Origin: Paracentrotus lividus
Taxonomy: Eukaryota; Echinodermata; Echinoidea; Camarodonta; Echinidae
DNA: 64,000 nt
Assembly: GCA_940671915.1 (NCBI GenBank)
Contig: CALNVZ010003433.1
Location: 26,697,381-26,761,380, forward strand
Direction of reading: 5' to 3'
A program made the translations under genes and the position numbers. Position 1 is the first letter of the stretch. Each line of letters begins with the position of its first letter. Below the pieces are notes generated by a model that did no database searches, was not told the DNA's origin, and was given only the letters and a program-made list of their open reading frames with translations. Of this stretch, positions 12,426 through 24,800 are shown in pieces.

Positions 12426-13632
12426 ATTCACGTATGCGCTCGCCTCTCGTTATACACGCACTTTGCAACATAAGATGGGCGCTGACATCATTTTGCGCAC
12501 TAAATTTCACATTTCCGAACGTGAAAACGTTCTTTCTCACTTCTCATCTCATGCATATTCATTCACTCCTGGGCAACCGTCGAATCAAATATCGATGTTT
12601 CCGATTGTGCCTCTATATTCAGTTTATAGCCAAGCTCGTTCCAAAAATATATTATTTGTCCTGATTTTTTAAAATAAAAGTATTCGCAAATCGCTTTGAA
12701 AATGACCTTGTTTCACATATTCTCAGGCCGGAAAATTAAGCTTTTAGTTTTGTTGCCATGCCCATGGTAAAATTATTTGAATTATTTTTATGGTACCCCC
12801 AACCACTTATATTGTCTTATTATCATTTGATCTTCAAATTGTTTATTTGGTTCTGCAAGTCTTATTGGGCAGAATTTTTTCTATTTTCACTCAAATTTCA
12901 TGGAGTTTGACACGATTTTACTATTTTGCTGACATTAAAGTTAATGTTTTTAATTTTTAAAAAGTTAAAATCTATAGAATAATATTATTTAACAGTCGAT
13001 AATAACCCAATTAATGAAAAATAATCAAACATAATGTGACTGAGTTCTGTGGTGAACAATTTCAGCCAAATTCTCAGATCGATGTCAGCAAAATACTAAA
13101 ATCGTGTCAAACTCCTTGAACTTTGAGTGAAAATAGAAAAAATTCTGCCCAATAAGACTTGCAAAACCAAATGAACAATTTGAAGATCAAATGATAATAA
13201 GACAATATAAAAGGTTGGGGGTACCATAAAAATTCAAATAATTTTACCATAGCAACAAAACTAAAAATTTAATTTTCAGGCTGAAAATATGTGAAACAAG
13301 GTTATTTTCAAAGCGATTTGTGAATACTTTTATTTTAAAAAATCAGGACAAATAATATATTTTTGGAAAGAGCTTGGCTAACTGAATCTAGAGGTACAAT
13401 CGGAGACATCGATATTTGATTCGACAGTTGCTCAGGAGTGCATGAATATGCATGAGATGAGAAGAGAGAAAGAATGTTTTCACGTTCGGAAATGTGAAAT
13501 TTAGTGCGCAAAATGGCAGCGCCCAACAAATGCAACACGCGAGCATACGATTCGATTCGATATATAAGTTTTGATGGCTTATAAGTCATACTAGTATCCG
13601 ACTATTCAAGCCTACGCGCGAGCATACGTGAA
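12426..13632. repeat. Long imperfect palindrome, arms about 510-550 bp, spacer about 147 bp
   Basis: The left arm (12426-12935) and right arm (13082-13632) are inverse copies. Paired phrases include attcacgtatgc with gcatacgtgaat, gtgcgc-aaatttcacatttcc, the cctgattttttaaaataaaag block, and cattttgctgacat with atgtcagcaaaat. The right arm carries extra sequence near 13535-13615. A single strand could form a hairpin over 500 bp long. No coding potential: the two antiparallel frames read through each arm are mirror translations of the same repeat. Likely a foldback/MITE-type element. Confidence 0.85.
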
Positions 13633-13639
13633 TTTCCCG

Positions 13640-14826
13640 CTCTATTTAACTCCGAGCGAATACGCGCACACATTAACATACCTTGTACATAAAATCAGTG
13701 CACACGTACTGTGCGTAGACTGCAGAACACTTCATTAAACTCTCGGAGGGATTTACTACCAGAATAACAGAAAATTACACTTTACATAATGAACGTTACA
13801 AGAAACCAGACCCAAAGTCTACTTTTGCAAGTTAAATGCAGTTCACACAATGAGGTGAGGTGTTATAAATCAGCTTTATATCAGTAAATTATCGAACAAA
13901 TTACGCCAATCCTCACCAGTCCCATATGGTATCTGCTGTTAAGGTCACTGAATAATTTATCCGAGACAGTCACTGTGCTATTTTCTCAATCATTCCTGCG
14001 TGCGTACGCACATAAATATACACCAAAGAAATCGTACCAATCTCTAGTCCCAAAATAGATCGTGTCAACAGCTGATACATACCACAGGAATTTCAAAACA
14101 CTAGCTATATACTAGCGCGTAACAGGCCCAATACGTAAGTGTCTATTCTGACTGAATTAAGCACGTTATCCGGACACTTAAGCCGATAAAAACATCATCG
14201 TATGCTCTGGATTTACCCGAAATTGGTGCAGTAAATTATATTGTCAGATATTACTTTCAGTCGCTTGATGAAATATTGATCACAAAGGTCCTAAAATTGC
14301 CGTCTTGTCCGGACAAACAACCCGTCCGGACATACAACAACCTGGCATCTTCAAATATAACAAATTAAATATTTTAAAGAAATTTTAGGGGTTTTCCGCC
14401 ACATTAACTTAATTCAAATTACATCCCTGGGGAGGGGGTTAGTCCTTTCTCTCGGGTTGGTCATCGGACATTTAACTTGAGTTTTGTAGACTGCAGTTCA
14501 AATTATACGTCCCAATTCGGTTCAATCCAATTGTTCATCTTTTGATGATTACGTATGCCTATTATAAGAAAATGTACCATAACATGAATAATAATTATGT
14601 CAGTAATAAAGTTATGAAAAAAAAAATAATAATTGTCCAGGCTACAAAACTTTTGTAAATGAAGTTTTAGATTTGTCAGAGAAAGAATTGAAAATTACCT
14701 AACATCAGAATAAATTTGGATGATGGAAATATTGAGCATTACAATTTAGAATTGCTATATCCCTGTATTCCCCAAAACACCCAAACTATTTGGAGGGAAT
14801 AGAGTACATCGATCCGCGCCATTTAA
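13640..14826. other. Intergenic interval downstream of the lectin gene; no gene recognised
   Basis: No coding frame. The word tccggac occurs near 14170, 14308 and 14330, with a partial tcggac near 14465, hinting at another degenerate word-repeat element. Its ends could not be defined. The 3' untranslated region and poly-A site of the minus-strand lectin gene should lie here, but no clear AATAAA on the minus strand was found. Confidence 0.45.
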
Positions 14827-15066
14827 CTAGCGCCACAACGGCATCTTGCAGACAAAGTAATGTCGGTAAGCTGTGCAAGGCAGATCGTTCCAGTTTAAAC
14901 CAGATCCTTTCCCCAACTGCAGCTGCGTACAGTCCTCGCCTGACGGGCCCCAGTTGTCTGGATTGCTACCGAACCAAGCAGTGAAGTCACCGAGGGCAGT
15001 GCCATCGGTCCACTCAAAGGTACCTTCAACCTCACGGTCGTTCAGACCTAACCACATCTCGGGGTA
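14827..15066 (-). CDS. Lectin gene last exon: C-terminal half of the C-type lectin domain
   Basis: Acceptor ctctcttccag, phase 0, reading YPEMWLGLNDREVEGTF to the stop after FVCKMPLWR. It holds the WLGL signature, the long-loop motif NPDNW, EDC, WND and the last two conserved cysteines (LPC and FVC). In sugar-binding members of the family this loop carries EPN (mannose type) or QPD (galactose type), and WND completes the calcium site. NPD here is an uncommon variant that keeps Pro and Asp, so calcium-dependent sugar binding is plausible and closer to the galactose type. The stop lies nine codons after the final cysteine, with no transmembrane segment, so the protein should be secreted. Confidence 0.9.
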   Translation of the reverse strand, partial: YPEMWLGLNDREVEGTFEWTDGTALGDFTAWFGSNPDNWGPSGEDCTQLQLGKGSGLNWNDLPCTAYRHYFVCKMPLWR

Positions 15067-15656
15067 CTGGAAGAGAGAAGAAAAAACGTTAATCACTGAA
15101 GGCTGAAAATCCAACTTTTATGTCTTAAGTGTCTTGTAACATAAAGAGTTACCATCAATTGCAAATCAATAGTACCCAATCAGAATACTTGTTGCATGGA
15201 TTTCTTGAATAAAAGTCCCACTGTGAACCAATGAGAATGGTTGTTTCAAATTTGCAATCGATTGTAACTCTAGCTCAATTATACGGCACAGATCGATGGA
15301 TACATTATTTGATATTCCAAGGAGCTGATTAGCCAACTCACCAAAATAAAAGACTTTAAAAATTACCTTTGTCATGTCTAACTTATCTCTCTCTCTAAAA
15401 AAAGAAAAAAAGTATGCATTATCAATTTTCCGGATGTAATTTTTACACATAGGCGTCAGTCAGGGGTAGGCTCCGCAAAAAATATGTCCTTCAAAATAAA
15501 GGGGGAAATAACGTTTATCATCCTATGTTTTTAATTGCTCATGCAATTGTCAACATAATGACCGGGGGTTTAGATTGCATTGTGTGTGGGTGTGGGTGTG
15601 ATTTTGTAATTACTACTATAATGACTCGTTCTAAATTAGTGGTTTGAAATTCTTAC
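15067..15656 (-). other. Intron between the last two lectin exons
   Basis: AT-rich, with no repeat boundary or gene seen. There is a short TG-rich run near 15581-15600. Confidence 0.6.
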
Positions 15657-15825
15657 ATCATCCTTGGTTGAGGTGTTGAAGTAATTATAGACGAACGTCT
15701 GCTCTGCTTCAGAATGAATGGATACAAGATGAGCTACACTGTCCTCACCAGCACCGAGTGAAGGCGCTGAGAAGCTTTGACAGAACTCTTCGGCGTCTGT
15801 CCAATTCAGTCTGACAGCAAACAAC
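15657..15825 (-). CDS. Lectin gene penultimate exon: N-terminal half of the C-type lectin domain
   Basis: Acceptor acttatacttacag, donor gtaaga; enters in phase 2 and leaves in phase 0. It reads LFAVRLNWTDAEEFCQSF and then VAHLVSIHSEAEQTFVYNYF. This is the classic lectin start: W-x-A-x-x-x-C with the first long-range cysteine, followed by the HLVSIHS strand and the helix-2 E-x-x-F-V. Phases match the exons on both sides exactly. The 590-bp intron after it has no other coding signal. Confidence 0.9.
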
Positions 15826-18177
15826 CTGTAAGTATAAGTAAATAATTTCATTCCAAAAAGGCATTAAATCCTCTTTGTGAGATTTCGACTAATTTACCAC
15901 TTTATCGTATGAGCCCTAACATAATATCATCTGTTTTGGAACACACAGTTGTGATATTGCTTCAAATCATCTTTATCACATTTTAAAAATATAGCTATAA
16001 ATTTTAATTTTTCATAATTCTTTAAAATTATAATATGGAGTTGGTCCTTATTGGAATGCAATTCCACAAATAGTCTTTTCCCCAACATTATATCATTTTT
16101 AAATAATTGGACTTTTTTGGGAACATAAATTTTATTTAAATGCTATTGTAAAGAACGTCGCATAAATTTATAAAAACAAAAGTTCAAAATTGGGATTTCG
16201 GAGATCCTCTCTCCACAATTTTGAATGACCGAAAAAAAATCTTTTCATTAACCCTCATATTAATGGCCCATTCAGAGGTCTTTTCCCCCACGAGTACCGA
16301 TTGATCATATCAAAGTAGCCTAAGGCATAAAAAGGGGGAATTAAATGGTATTTTTTCTCCTTTCATTCTTTTTTTTTTTTTTTTTGAGGGCGGGGGCAAT
16401 GCTCTTATAAATGATTCTCTCTATTTTACAGATAGGGGGAATGTAAGATTTAGGTCAACCTATTGTTTTAATCACCTTCTAATTATTGTGTTTTTTACGG
16501 AGGGATTTGAGGTTATTTTTCAGTCGATTCGGGGGATTTTTTTTTTCTTCTTCTTTTCTTTTCTTTTTTGTTTGTTTTTTTTTTTGGTGGGAGGGGGGGG
16601 GGTTTTCGTTTGGGGGGTCAAGGCCTGTTTATCCGAATTAGTTATGTCGATGTTGAACAAAGCCTGCCCACTTTAAGTTGATACCTTCTTTTATGATAGG
16701 TACCGCACGTTCTTATTGATTTATTTCAAATATGCATGCACATTATAATCTAATGCCCAAAACAAACTGAAGTGTTACGAATCGATGAATTTGAATGACG
16801 ATTGGTGAAAACGATTGCACATGATTTAAAACTGAATGGCGTAATTTTCAATTTGGTTGCCGAGTTTCTATTTTCAGCGCTCCAAATTTGCTCTCTGATT
16901 CTTAATCGCGATTGCATTTCGAACGAAATCGATTGCTGGGAAAAAAATGTCGATTTGATAATACATGTACCTGTATACATTGTTGCTCATAGAGGTTGGA
17001 TATGTTTTGGGGGCTCCAGTAGCACTATTTTGTTCTAGCTTTAATTCCTCGAATGGGTTTGTCTCCGCTTTCCCCTTTCGGTACCCTGGCTATATTTTAG
17101 ACGTTCCTCAACCCTTCCCGGGGATTGTTTATTTTTAAACATATTTTGAGAGCCCCAAAAGCCCCCATTTTGCAAATTTCTCTAATTTTAGTACCCCCTT
17201 TTGTAAACCTGGCCGACCAAGGTCCCCCAGTGCTACCCACAGGGAACAAGTTTGAAGGATAGGGTTGTTTTTATTTAAGTTAAATGTAATTTTATTGTTA
17301 AATGTTTAGGCCTAGGTGTATTGTCTAGGGGAAGGGTCAAATTTTATTTTGATTTAGGTCCAAATTTGATTTTGCTTAGTTATAATTACGAAATGGAAAA
17401 TGCTATCTTCCCCATAATATAGAAGCTCAGCCGAACATAAATCATGATAAAAATGAATTAATGTTGGCATTTACAACCGTATCAAAAATGCTGAAATGAT
17501 AATACTTTTTTCACTAGGCACACTTTTCACGATGACCCCTCCCCTAGACAAGAGACCAATGCATGTAACCTTAAACCTAGCTCAATCTTAAAGAAGCAAT
17601 TAACAACTCTATACCTCGGACACGTTTTCTTGGGGTAGGACCGAGGACCTTGGTCGGCCGAGTAGACAAAAAGGGACCCCAAGATGAGAAACAAAAAGTA
17701 CAGAAATGGGCATTGTGGGGGCTGATAAACTTTAACAAAATAAAAAATCCCATGAAAGGGTTGGGAGAACATCCAAAAAGAAGCCAGGGTCCAGAAAAAT
17801 GAGAGCTGGGCAAATATATTCAAGAAATTAAAGCCGGAACAAAAAGATGTTGCTGGAGCCAAATATCCAACCTTTATGAGCAGCAGTGTGGACAGGGAAC
17901 ACTTGTGGTAAGAATTATAAAATCCAGAAAATTGGATTTCATCCTTTTCGGAATGAAACCTTCAATTTGGATTTGGATTTTTTTTTTTTTAATCTTCCAT
18001 CCAAGCAAAAATAAAACAATATACCTTCAAAATTTCTATAAACAACGGAAATTTTCCCCTTTTTGAGATGATTAAACAGTATTTACAGTTCTAATTTTAT
18101 TATTCTTTTTTTTCCCTCATTGTTTCTATATGGTCTACATCCGTCCCTCCCCTCCCATAATTAAACATTTTTCTTAC
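15826..18177 (-). other. Intron between lectin exons with low-complexity tracts and a diverged inverted repeat
   Basis: Contains poly-T at about 16369-16386, T/C- and G-rich tracts at about 16536-16620, and the diverged inverted repeat 17088-17790. The reading frames at 17527-17862 fall in this repeat and show no protein-family resemblance, so they are not called as genes. Confidence 0.6.
17088..17790. repeat. Old inverted-repeat element in the lectin intron
   Basis: Arms 17088-17225 and about 17640-17790 are inverse copies at roughly three-quarters identity by eye. Common phrases are ccctggct, the caaccctt block and cggccgaccaaggtc at the inner edge. The element is diverged, so the insertion is old. 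Terminal bases and target duplication are no longer clear. Confidence 0.55.
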
Positions 18178-18241
18178 CGATAGCAGCTTGCCCCAAAGCC
18201 AGTCCAGTATGTCGGGCAGCCATCAAATCCCGGTAGACTTA
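18178..18241 (-). CDS. Lectin gene exon: linker and first disulphide loop of the lectin domain
   Basis: Acceptor ggctatag, donor gtaaga; 64 nt, entering in phase 1 and leaving in phase 2. It reads VSLPGFDGCPTYWTGFGASCYR across its junctions. The GCP-x-W-x5-SCYR pattern is the extra N-terminal cysteine pair of long-form C-type lectin domains. It joins directly to LFAVRLNW of the next exon and accepts the phase-1 end of the last HYR exon. The polypyrimidine tract ctcttattttctcc lies about 17 bp before the acceptor. Confidence 0.85.
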
Positions 18242-18307
18242 CTATAGCCCGACCAGTGGAGAAAATAAGAGTTGTTAGAATGATTGGTACCCGCCACATG
18301 ATGCCTT

Positions 18308-18556
18308 TAATGCAGCGGTCACAACTCGCTACCTTCGACGTGCAACTCCTACGATGGATTTCGTAGAAAATTCGTGCAGCGGAGGTACGCAGGTGCAATG
18401 CATGTACGACGTGCAGGAAGTTTTTCCAATACCCTTAATACAGAAACGCAGGAATCGCAGAAGTTAACCCAGGACCTGTGCGTGCATTGCACATACAACG
18501 CAGGCTACGTTGATGGCACGTGCCCGTAGCCTACGACGAGTTGTGACATTAATAAT
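18308..18556. mobile_element. Short GC-rich inverted-repeat element (MITE-like)
   Basis: The left part, with tcacaactcg near 18318, is matched by cgagttgtga near 18537. Between them lie several CG-rich half-palindromes (tacgacgtgc, gcacgtgcccgtagcc) unlike the AT-rich surroundings. About 250 bp, non-coding, in an intron. The terminal bases are not certain. Confidence 0.5.
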
Positions 18557-19874
18557 GTTATACGAATGAACCTCACTTGTTCAAATGAGCAGAGAGGAAG
18601 AGAGATGGGATTATATCTGAAATCAAATCAGGACACCCCCCCCCCCCACATGAATTCTTACCGATATATGATGTGTTTTACTTGGCGGGGATACTTCTGT
18701 TGCCAGCCCGTAGCGCACCCCGCCCCTCCCCTCCCCAGACAACGTTGCCCCAGAACAAGGTGGGGAGGGGGGGGGGGGAGATGTTTAAAGAATTTCGGCC
18801 TTCAAGAAGGTTTTTCTTCCAATTTTCATTTTTATTCTATTTATCTATTTTTCTTTTTGATCAAGTTGGCACCCGTAAGATAAGGATCAATTTGGCCCCC
18901 TCTTACTTTAAGTTCGGTTTGGCGCCCCTCTTAGGTCAATTTGGCGCATCCTTGAGCACCTACCCAGGGGGCCCGGCACTTTCATTGGCTGAAATCAATT
19001 TATTTTAGCATTATTATGCTTTCAAATGGTTTTTCAATAATTTTTGTGAAAAAAAAACAAAGAAATACATAAGAAATTAATTTTGAAACGAGATTTTTTT
19101 CCTAGTACAATTGTGAGGAATGCTATAAGGAATGATTATACACAAATTTAGCATTCTATGAGCTGTATTTTTTCAATCAGAGCAAAAAGTATGATTTCGA
19201 ATGCATAAATTAGCATAATTAATTCATATAGAAATAAATCGATATTTTTTTGGAAAAATTAACAGCGCAGTCTTGTAGATTACATGGCACACTGCCATCG
19301 TGCAAATTTTCGGCGCGGTCGCGCAATCGGCGGCCGAGATCTTAGGGGGGGGGGGGGGGCTTCATGCTACCAAAACACCCCAGTCTTATTAGGGTTAAGT
19401 GAGAAAATTTTTGATTTTTGAATGTCAGAAATATGCATTTTAGACAGCACAATTATATAATAATGTCATAAAAGTGTTTTATATGATAACAAATTTGTAA
19501 TGGGTAGACTTATATGTACATAATATGATACTTTTAATTTTTTTTTATTATATCAAAATATTGAAGTTTGAAGATAATTGTTTGTGGATGATCGTACATA
19601 CCATTCCACCATCAATAATATATACCATGTATATAATAATTGGTATTATTATGTATATAATAATTTATATGGAAAGAATGGACAAACACAAACAACCTTG
19701 GAAAATCCTTTTTTTTTTTTAGATCTAGAGCGAAAGAAATTGATTGAGAGCTAGAACCTATCCAGACCTATCCAGACCTATCGTCCATTTTAAATTTCAG
19801 GTATTAAAACTTGCTTCCGACAAGAATCGAACCCAGGTCATTGTATTAGTATTGCAATGGTTAAGGCATCGCAG

Positions 19875-19905
<31 letters not shown>

Positions 19906-19952
19906 GATGCGGAAAGGAGTTCTACGGCATAACCAAGAAATCATGGGCATAC
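18557..19952 (-). other. Intron between last HYR exon and lectin exons; G/C homopolymers, AT-rich rest
   Basis: Contains poly-C near 18636, poly-G near 18768 and 19346-19358, TATA-rich sequence at 19600-19665 and poly-A at about 19880-19905. No gene. The homopolymers generate several spurious proline- and phenylalanine-rich frames. Confidence 0.6.
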
Positions 19953-20225
19953 CTGCTTTTAAAACAGTAAGAATGAAATAACAGTCGGTGTTGGTCAATC
20001 CGCTCCCATCAGTCACTGTGTAGGTAACGTTCAACGATATATTTATAGCAACAGAGACCGTAGGCTGGGACAAGCTAGGATAAGGTTCGATAGATGCGAT
20101 CCCAGCATCATCTGTAGCAGTTGGTGGTGTCCAGGTGAAGGTATGACTGGTAGTACTATCACCAACAGGAATGGTATATGTCTGGTTTTGAGGACATCCA
20201 CTAACTTCTGGAGGGGTGCTGTCAA
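19953..20225 (-). CDS. HYR (hyalin repeat) exon 6 of the lectin gene
   Basis: Acceptor gatatatcag, donor gtatgc; 273 nt, phase 1-1. It reads DSTPPEVSGCP, then FTWTPPTATDDAG, NVTYTVTDGSGLTNTDC and FILTVLKAG. It carries the HYR hallmarks: a TPP start, a CP pair, the W-x-P-P-TATD centre, VTYTVTD and the final C-x-F-x-x-TV strand. It is three codons longer than its sisters and differs most in the middle (PSLSQPTVSVAIN in place of DHPSGLEVTVGTP), so it is the most diverged unit and the one next to the lectin domain. Confidence 0.9.
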
Positions 20226-20309
20226 CTGATATATCAAAACAAAGCAGGAAAACACATAATAATAAAGGTTTCACAAAAATTTGACATCAGAATTTTTTTT
20301 TTTAATTGG

Positions 20310-20660
20310 AATGACTACTCCTGTAGATGACATGGAGGAGGGATGAAAACAGTTACGGGCGATTATGTCTAAAGACATCATGCGCCAAATGCCAGGATAC
20401 CAGTGTAACCACAAACATGCAAAAGAACTGGTTCCATGAGAGAATGGACCAAGGAAGATCTTGTGACCTTTCGAGCAGAAGATTTATTGCTCATGACACT
20501 GTTCCTTGCTTGACAATGACCAATGGTTGGAACAAAGCTCTCAGGGGAAATGCAAAAAGAGAGAACAAAGACCTACGGTAGAGCAGTCTCTTCACTATAA
20601 CCCTGACCAAAAAACGATTTGATAATGTCACGTGCAGTGGCCTCTGGAATATGCTCTCAG
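20310..20660 (+). pseudogene. Noisy duplicate of the LINE linker fragment at 28461-28760
   Basis: Corresponds to the region after the LINE endonuclease (DMEEGWKQL, then the WFHEN block in copy 2). It is riddled with single-base indels and has no usable frame. Confidence 0.7.
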
Positions 20661-20799
20661 AGAAAGACTGTCCGGCCTAGTTTATTTAACTTCTACATGG
20701 TGTGTCTGCATGTGTCACATGTGTATCTGATATTGGCATATGCGGTATTCTCCAAATACGCACTGCTTATGAGGGAGCATTCTGAACTTGGTAGTTTTG

Positions 20800-21825
20800 C
20801 CGGTTCACATACAATTATGTCACGTCCTGGCCAAAAAAAAATGAAAATTTCAATCCTTCAGGACCATATTTTTATCACTCCGTATACTGGTAAGTAGTAG
20901 TGACTTGGTGTATTTGTTTATGGTTTATTAAAATTGATGATTCTACAAAAATAACAAGATGTAAAAGCATTTAACAACAACAAGAAATACTCAAATTCAT
21001 GTGTGCCCACGGCCTCTCAGGCAATGTGCGGGAGACAATTTTGTAATGCAAAAAATATTAATTAGAGCATTACACTCCTCAAAAGATGTGTCCTAAAACA
21101 TTAAACCAATATGCAAAAACAAGAATATTTTGAACAATCCTGGAAAATACAGAAAAAAAAGTGAAGCATATATAAATGTGTATAATTTTCGTGTTCACAT
21201 ATAGTTTTGTCACGTCCGATCTCCCAAATGCAATTATTTGCATATTTTACAAAATGATTACCCAAAGAAGTTCAAAACACATATATCATTCTTTACTGAT
21301 GCTAGTCATGCATACACATATATCACAATGATACTGAGTTGATTATTTTTTTGTAGATACAGGCAATAAGAAGGGAGGGACGCTGATAGGATGTGGCAGG
21401 ACATGACACGTGGGAACGGAAAAACTTGCCACTTAACACAGTGGCAATGCATTAAACCATATTTTTCCTATATAGGGGTACACACCTGACTGTGTAGGCC
21501 TTATGAATTGTGCTCATCATAATGATATGAGATGGATTCATTGTAGAGCATTATATAGTACAGGCTCTGAGCAAAAAACGGCAGGACGTCACAAAATTGT
21601 GAACGGAAAACTGTGAACAAAGAAATTGAAGTCTTGCACCACTTATGCAATGTTAAAGTTCGGACAATGATTTTTGTGTAACGTAAAATATATATGTCTT
21701 ATGTAACACTTTGGCATGGCTAATGAAACATTGCTATATATAATATTTCTCTGAAAGCTATACAGTGAATGAATATAACACTCAATGATGTACGCGAAAA
21801 TGTCACGTCTGTCACCTAGTTTCTT
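20800..21825. repeat. Copy-1 cluster of the GTGAACGG / GTCACGTCC word repeat
   Basis: Same word cluster as at 28926-29892, with copies near 20804, 21194, 21395, 21568 and 21797. Base-level detail should be taken from copy 2. Confidence 0.6.
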
Positions 21826-24800
21826 GGGCCTAAAATTCACAGCATTTAGCAGGTTTCCTGAATTAATATGAAATGTTACTATTGTTTATTATGTGAATTT
21901 AAGAGACCAACTCAAAATGTCAAAAAAGAAACAACTAAAACTGATGGGACTAAACCAGTGGTTAATTTGGGGCAAAAGCTATAACCCCTATGAAATTTCA
22001 TTTTTGAGGAGCATTTAGACACATTGCTGAAACGCTTCAGGAGATGTCAGATATTTTCACGCTAGAAAGGAACAGAGAATGAGTCCGGCTTAAAGACTGG
22101 TGTAATAGTTCGGGGACAAGAATAGATTTATTTGAAATTCACATTAAGAATAAATTTAGTTGATGATTGAATCAATAACTATAATCAGCAAAATTTATAG
22201 TACTTGAAATTCGTATAGTGTCTTTATTTTTCTAATATTCAAGATAAAAAAAGTAATCGGGGGCCGTCTCAGGTTTAGCGCTCCAGACGTGGAAACCATG
22301 AAGATTCTCACTTGTGTTGGGCTGTTAACAACACAGATTCGTTAGCACTAATTCAAACGGATGAAAGCGTACCTCGGGCGTGCGAAACTGTCAGCAGAGG
22401 GTGTCTTACTGGGAGCAGCTAGAGATTTGCGCTTTCATTCAACTTTATAATGAAATGCATTTGAAATATTGAGAGCGGAATGTCAAGTATGATCTCTCGC
22501 ACACATATCTTTTAGTGCAATGTGGGACAATACGATGTAACATACATGTGATTGGATTGTGTGTTGCCATTCCTTTTTTAAAGTTCACTTTTAATGATTC
22601 GTATATCACCAGGGTTTAGAGGGTTAGTGGAGGGTAGGACCTATTGTAATAACTATACATACACAATGATTTATTTTCTAGCTCATTTATTTATCGGGTT
22701 GTGGGAGCTCCTAAATTGGAAAAAGTTCTAAAAGTGATACCCGCTATCTGTGAACAAGCACTCGAGTAATTATAACTCAGTTTGTAGAGGATCAGTGTGG
22801 TAGACCACATGGATATCTTATTGGGTAGAGACAAGGTTTGAAAGTGGGTTTTGAGTTGGCTTAGATGAGGTATAATCAAAAATTAGCCTTGGTTAGTGCT
22901 GCTACATACCCGGCAACTCTCGTAGGGGTCAAACGTAAGGTCAAATTGGGGCCAGATATTTGAAAATTTTAAAAATGCTCAAAAAAGTATCAAAAAGAAT
23001 AGCAAATTGTTTCGTCTCTTCTTATGTGAACAAAAAAAAAGTGTACAGGAACGTATACGCATGACATCTACTGTAAAGAATTATGACAGGAAAAGGTCAA
23101 AAGGGTCAAACGGAACTTTTCACATGAGGCATATAAAGGGCCATACAAGCTAAATGTTTAGGAACGGACAAATTTCCTTATGGGTTTTTTTGTGATGTTT
23201 ATTAATATTCATTAACGCTAAAAATATTAAGTGAGACTATTTCTACTAGCAATAAGAAAATTGATCAAGTACATATAAGGGGGTCAACTAAAGGTCATTG
23301 TGGGGTCGAAATGAGTTATTTAGGAATGAAAATAAGGTAAGAAGGAGTTAACAGCTCCATTTTGTGGTATTGTCAAGTTATGTATAAATGATGATAAGAA
23401 CTAACAGATTTGCATTCTAATCCAGAAACATATTCATAAATGTTAGGGGTCATCATGGTCAAAGGGTCAGTAGTATCATTATGGTCAAAATGTTACATTC
23501 GACCTAAAGATATTTGAGCCTGTATATGTACAACTTAGAACACCCTTGAGCCATTAACCTCAAAATTTAGAAAGACTAGTAGTGTGTACACATAAAGAGA
23601 CAATCTCGAATTTGATTTTAGGTGAAAGAGCTCAAGGGTCACATGGTCCACTTTATGAAATTCCAGGTATTTGCTGCATTATTACACGATAGTTTCAGAA
23701 AAACTTTGATTTAGTGATCCAAGCTATGCATACAATTTTAGAAAATGATGGTCAAGGTCAAATGTCAAGGGTCGAGAGAGTAAAGCTAGAAGGAAATACA
23801 AGTATCAGTCAAAAGTGCTATTGAGAGTATGAACTTTAATGAATGCCACATTGAGAAAAGAATCCATTATACGAGACTGCGTAAATTGGTAATAATGGTC
23901 AAGGTTCACTAGAGGTTTATGTCTGAAATTACTTTTTTTTTAACGTCTGAGGAGCTTTTTAAACGTCTGAGACAATGCACGAGAAAGTGCAGCTTTGTTG
24001 GGAAATTCATCGATCTTTAATTCTATGTGTTTTAGTACTTTTATACTGAACATGCAACTTTAATTTGTGGCCAAGTCTGTCTTCCTTAATAAAAAAATTG
24101 TTGTAGTAATTATGTTTAATAGATAATGAATAACATCACTGGATCACATAAAAGCTGCGAAATAGTTATGTATATACATACTGTGTGAGATACCCTTTAC
24201 AAAATCTCCATCAGACATCTTGCTATAAGTCGTCGATATCAATATAAGTTGAAGTTCAGAGCGGGTTCATTGGAATGTCATAACTGGCTATGTGACTTTG
24301 ACTTTGATATAAATTTTCTTATAAACTCAAATAGAGATCATTCTTTCTAATATGATAATATGGTACACTCGGCTATCATCAAATTCGGAAGTTCACATCC
24401 CATTTCCTACAATCAATATGAGCTGAGGCAACAGTTTAGGGTCATGTAACATTTTGACCTAAATGATCGATTTACCCTTTGACCATACACATGACCCCTT
24501 ACACTTATATGAATGTGGTTTTGGATAAGAATACAGAATCTTGTTTTATTATCATCATTTAACAACACAACTTAACAGTCAAGAACACAAATGGAGGCTG
24601 CTTTTAACCCCTTTAACGCTATTTTTTGGTCAGCAAATTTGGACACCACAATGACGCTTAGTTTTAGACCGCCTTATACTTACTGAATATGATTTTCTTA
24701 TGAAGAATAGACTATGAGTCTCAATTAAATTTCATAATCATAATGATATAAATGAGTTTAAAGAAGACACAGTGAATTTGTTCATCATATAGATTGGGTA

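Noticed and set aside
12361..13589. Pair of similar small proteins on opposite strands
   Set aside because: Mirror translations of the two arms of one palindrome; no family resemblance.
18566..19008. Two overlapping 100-residue frames
   Set aside because: Arise from G/C homopolymers in the lectin intron, with no domain or codon signal.
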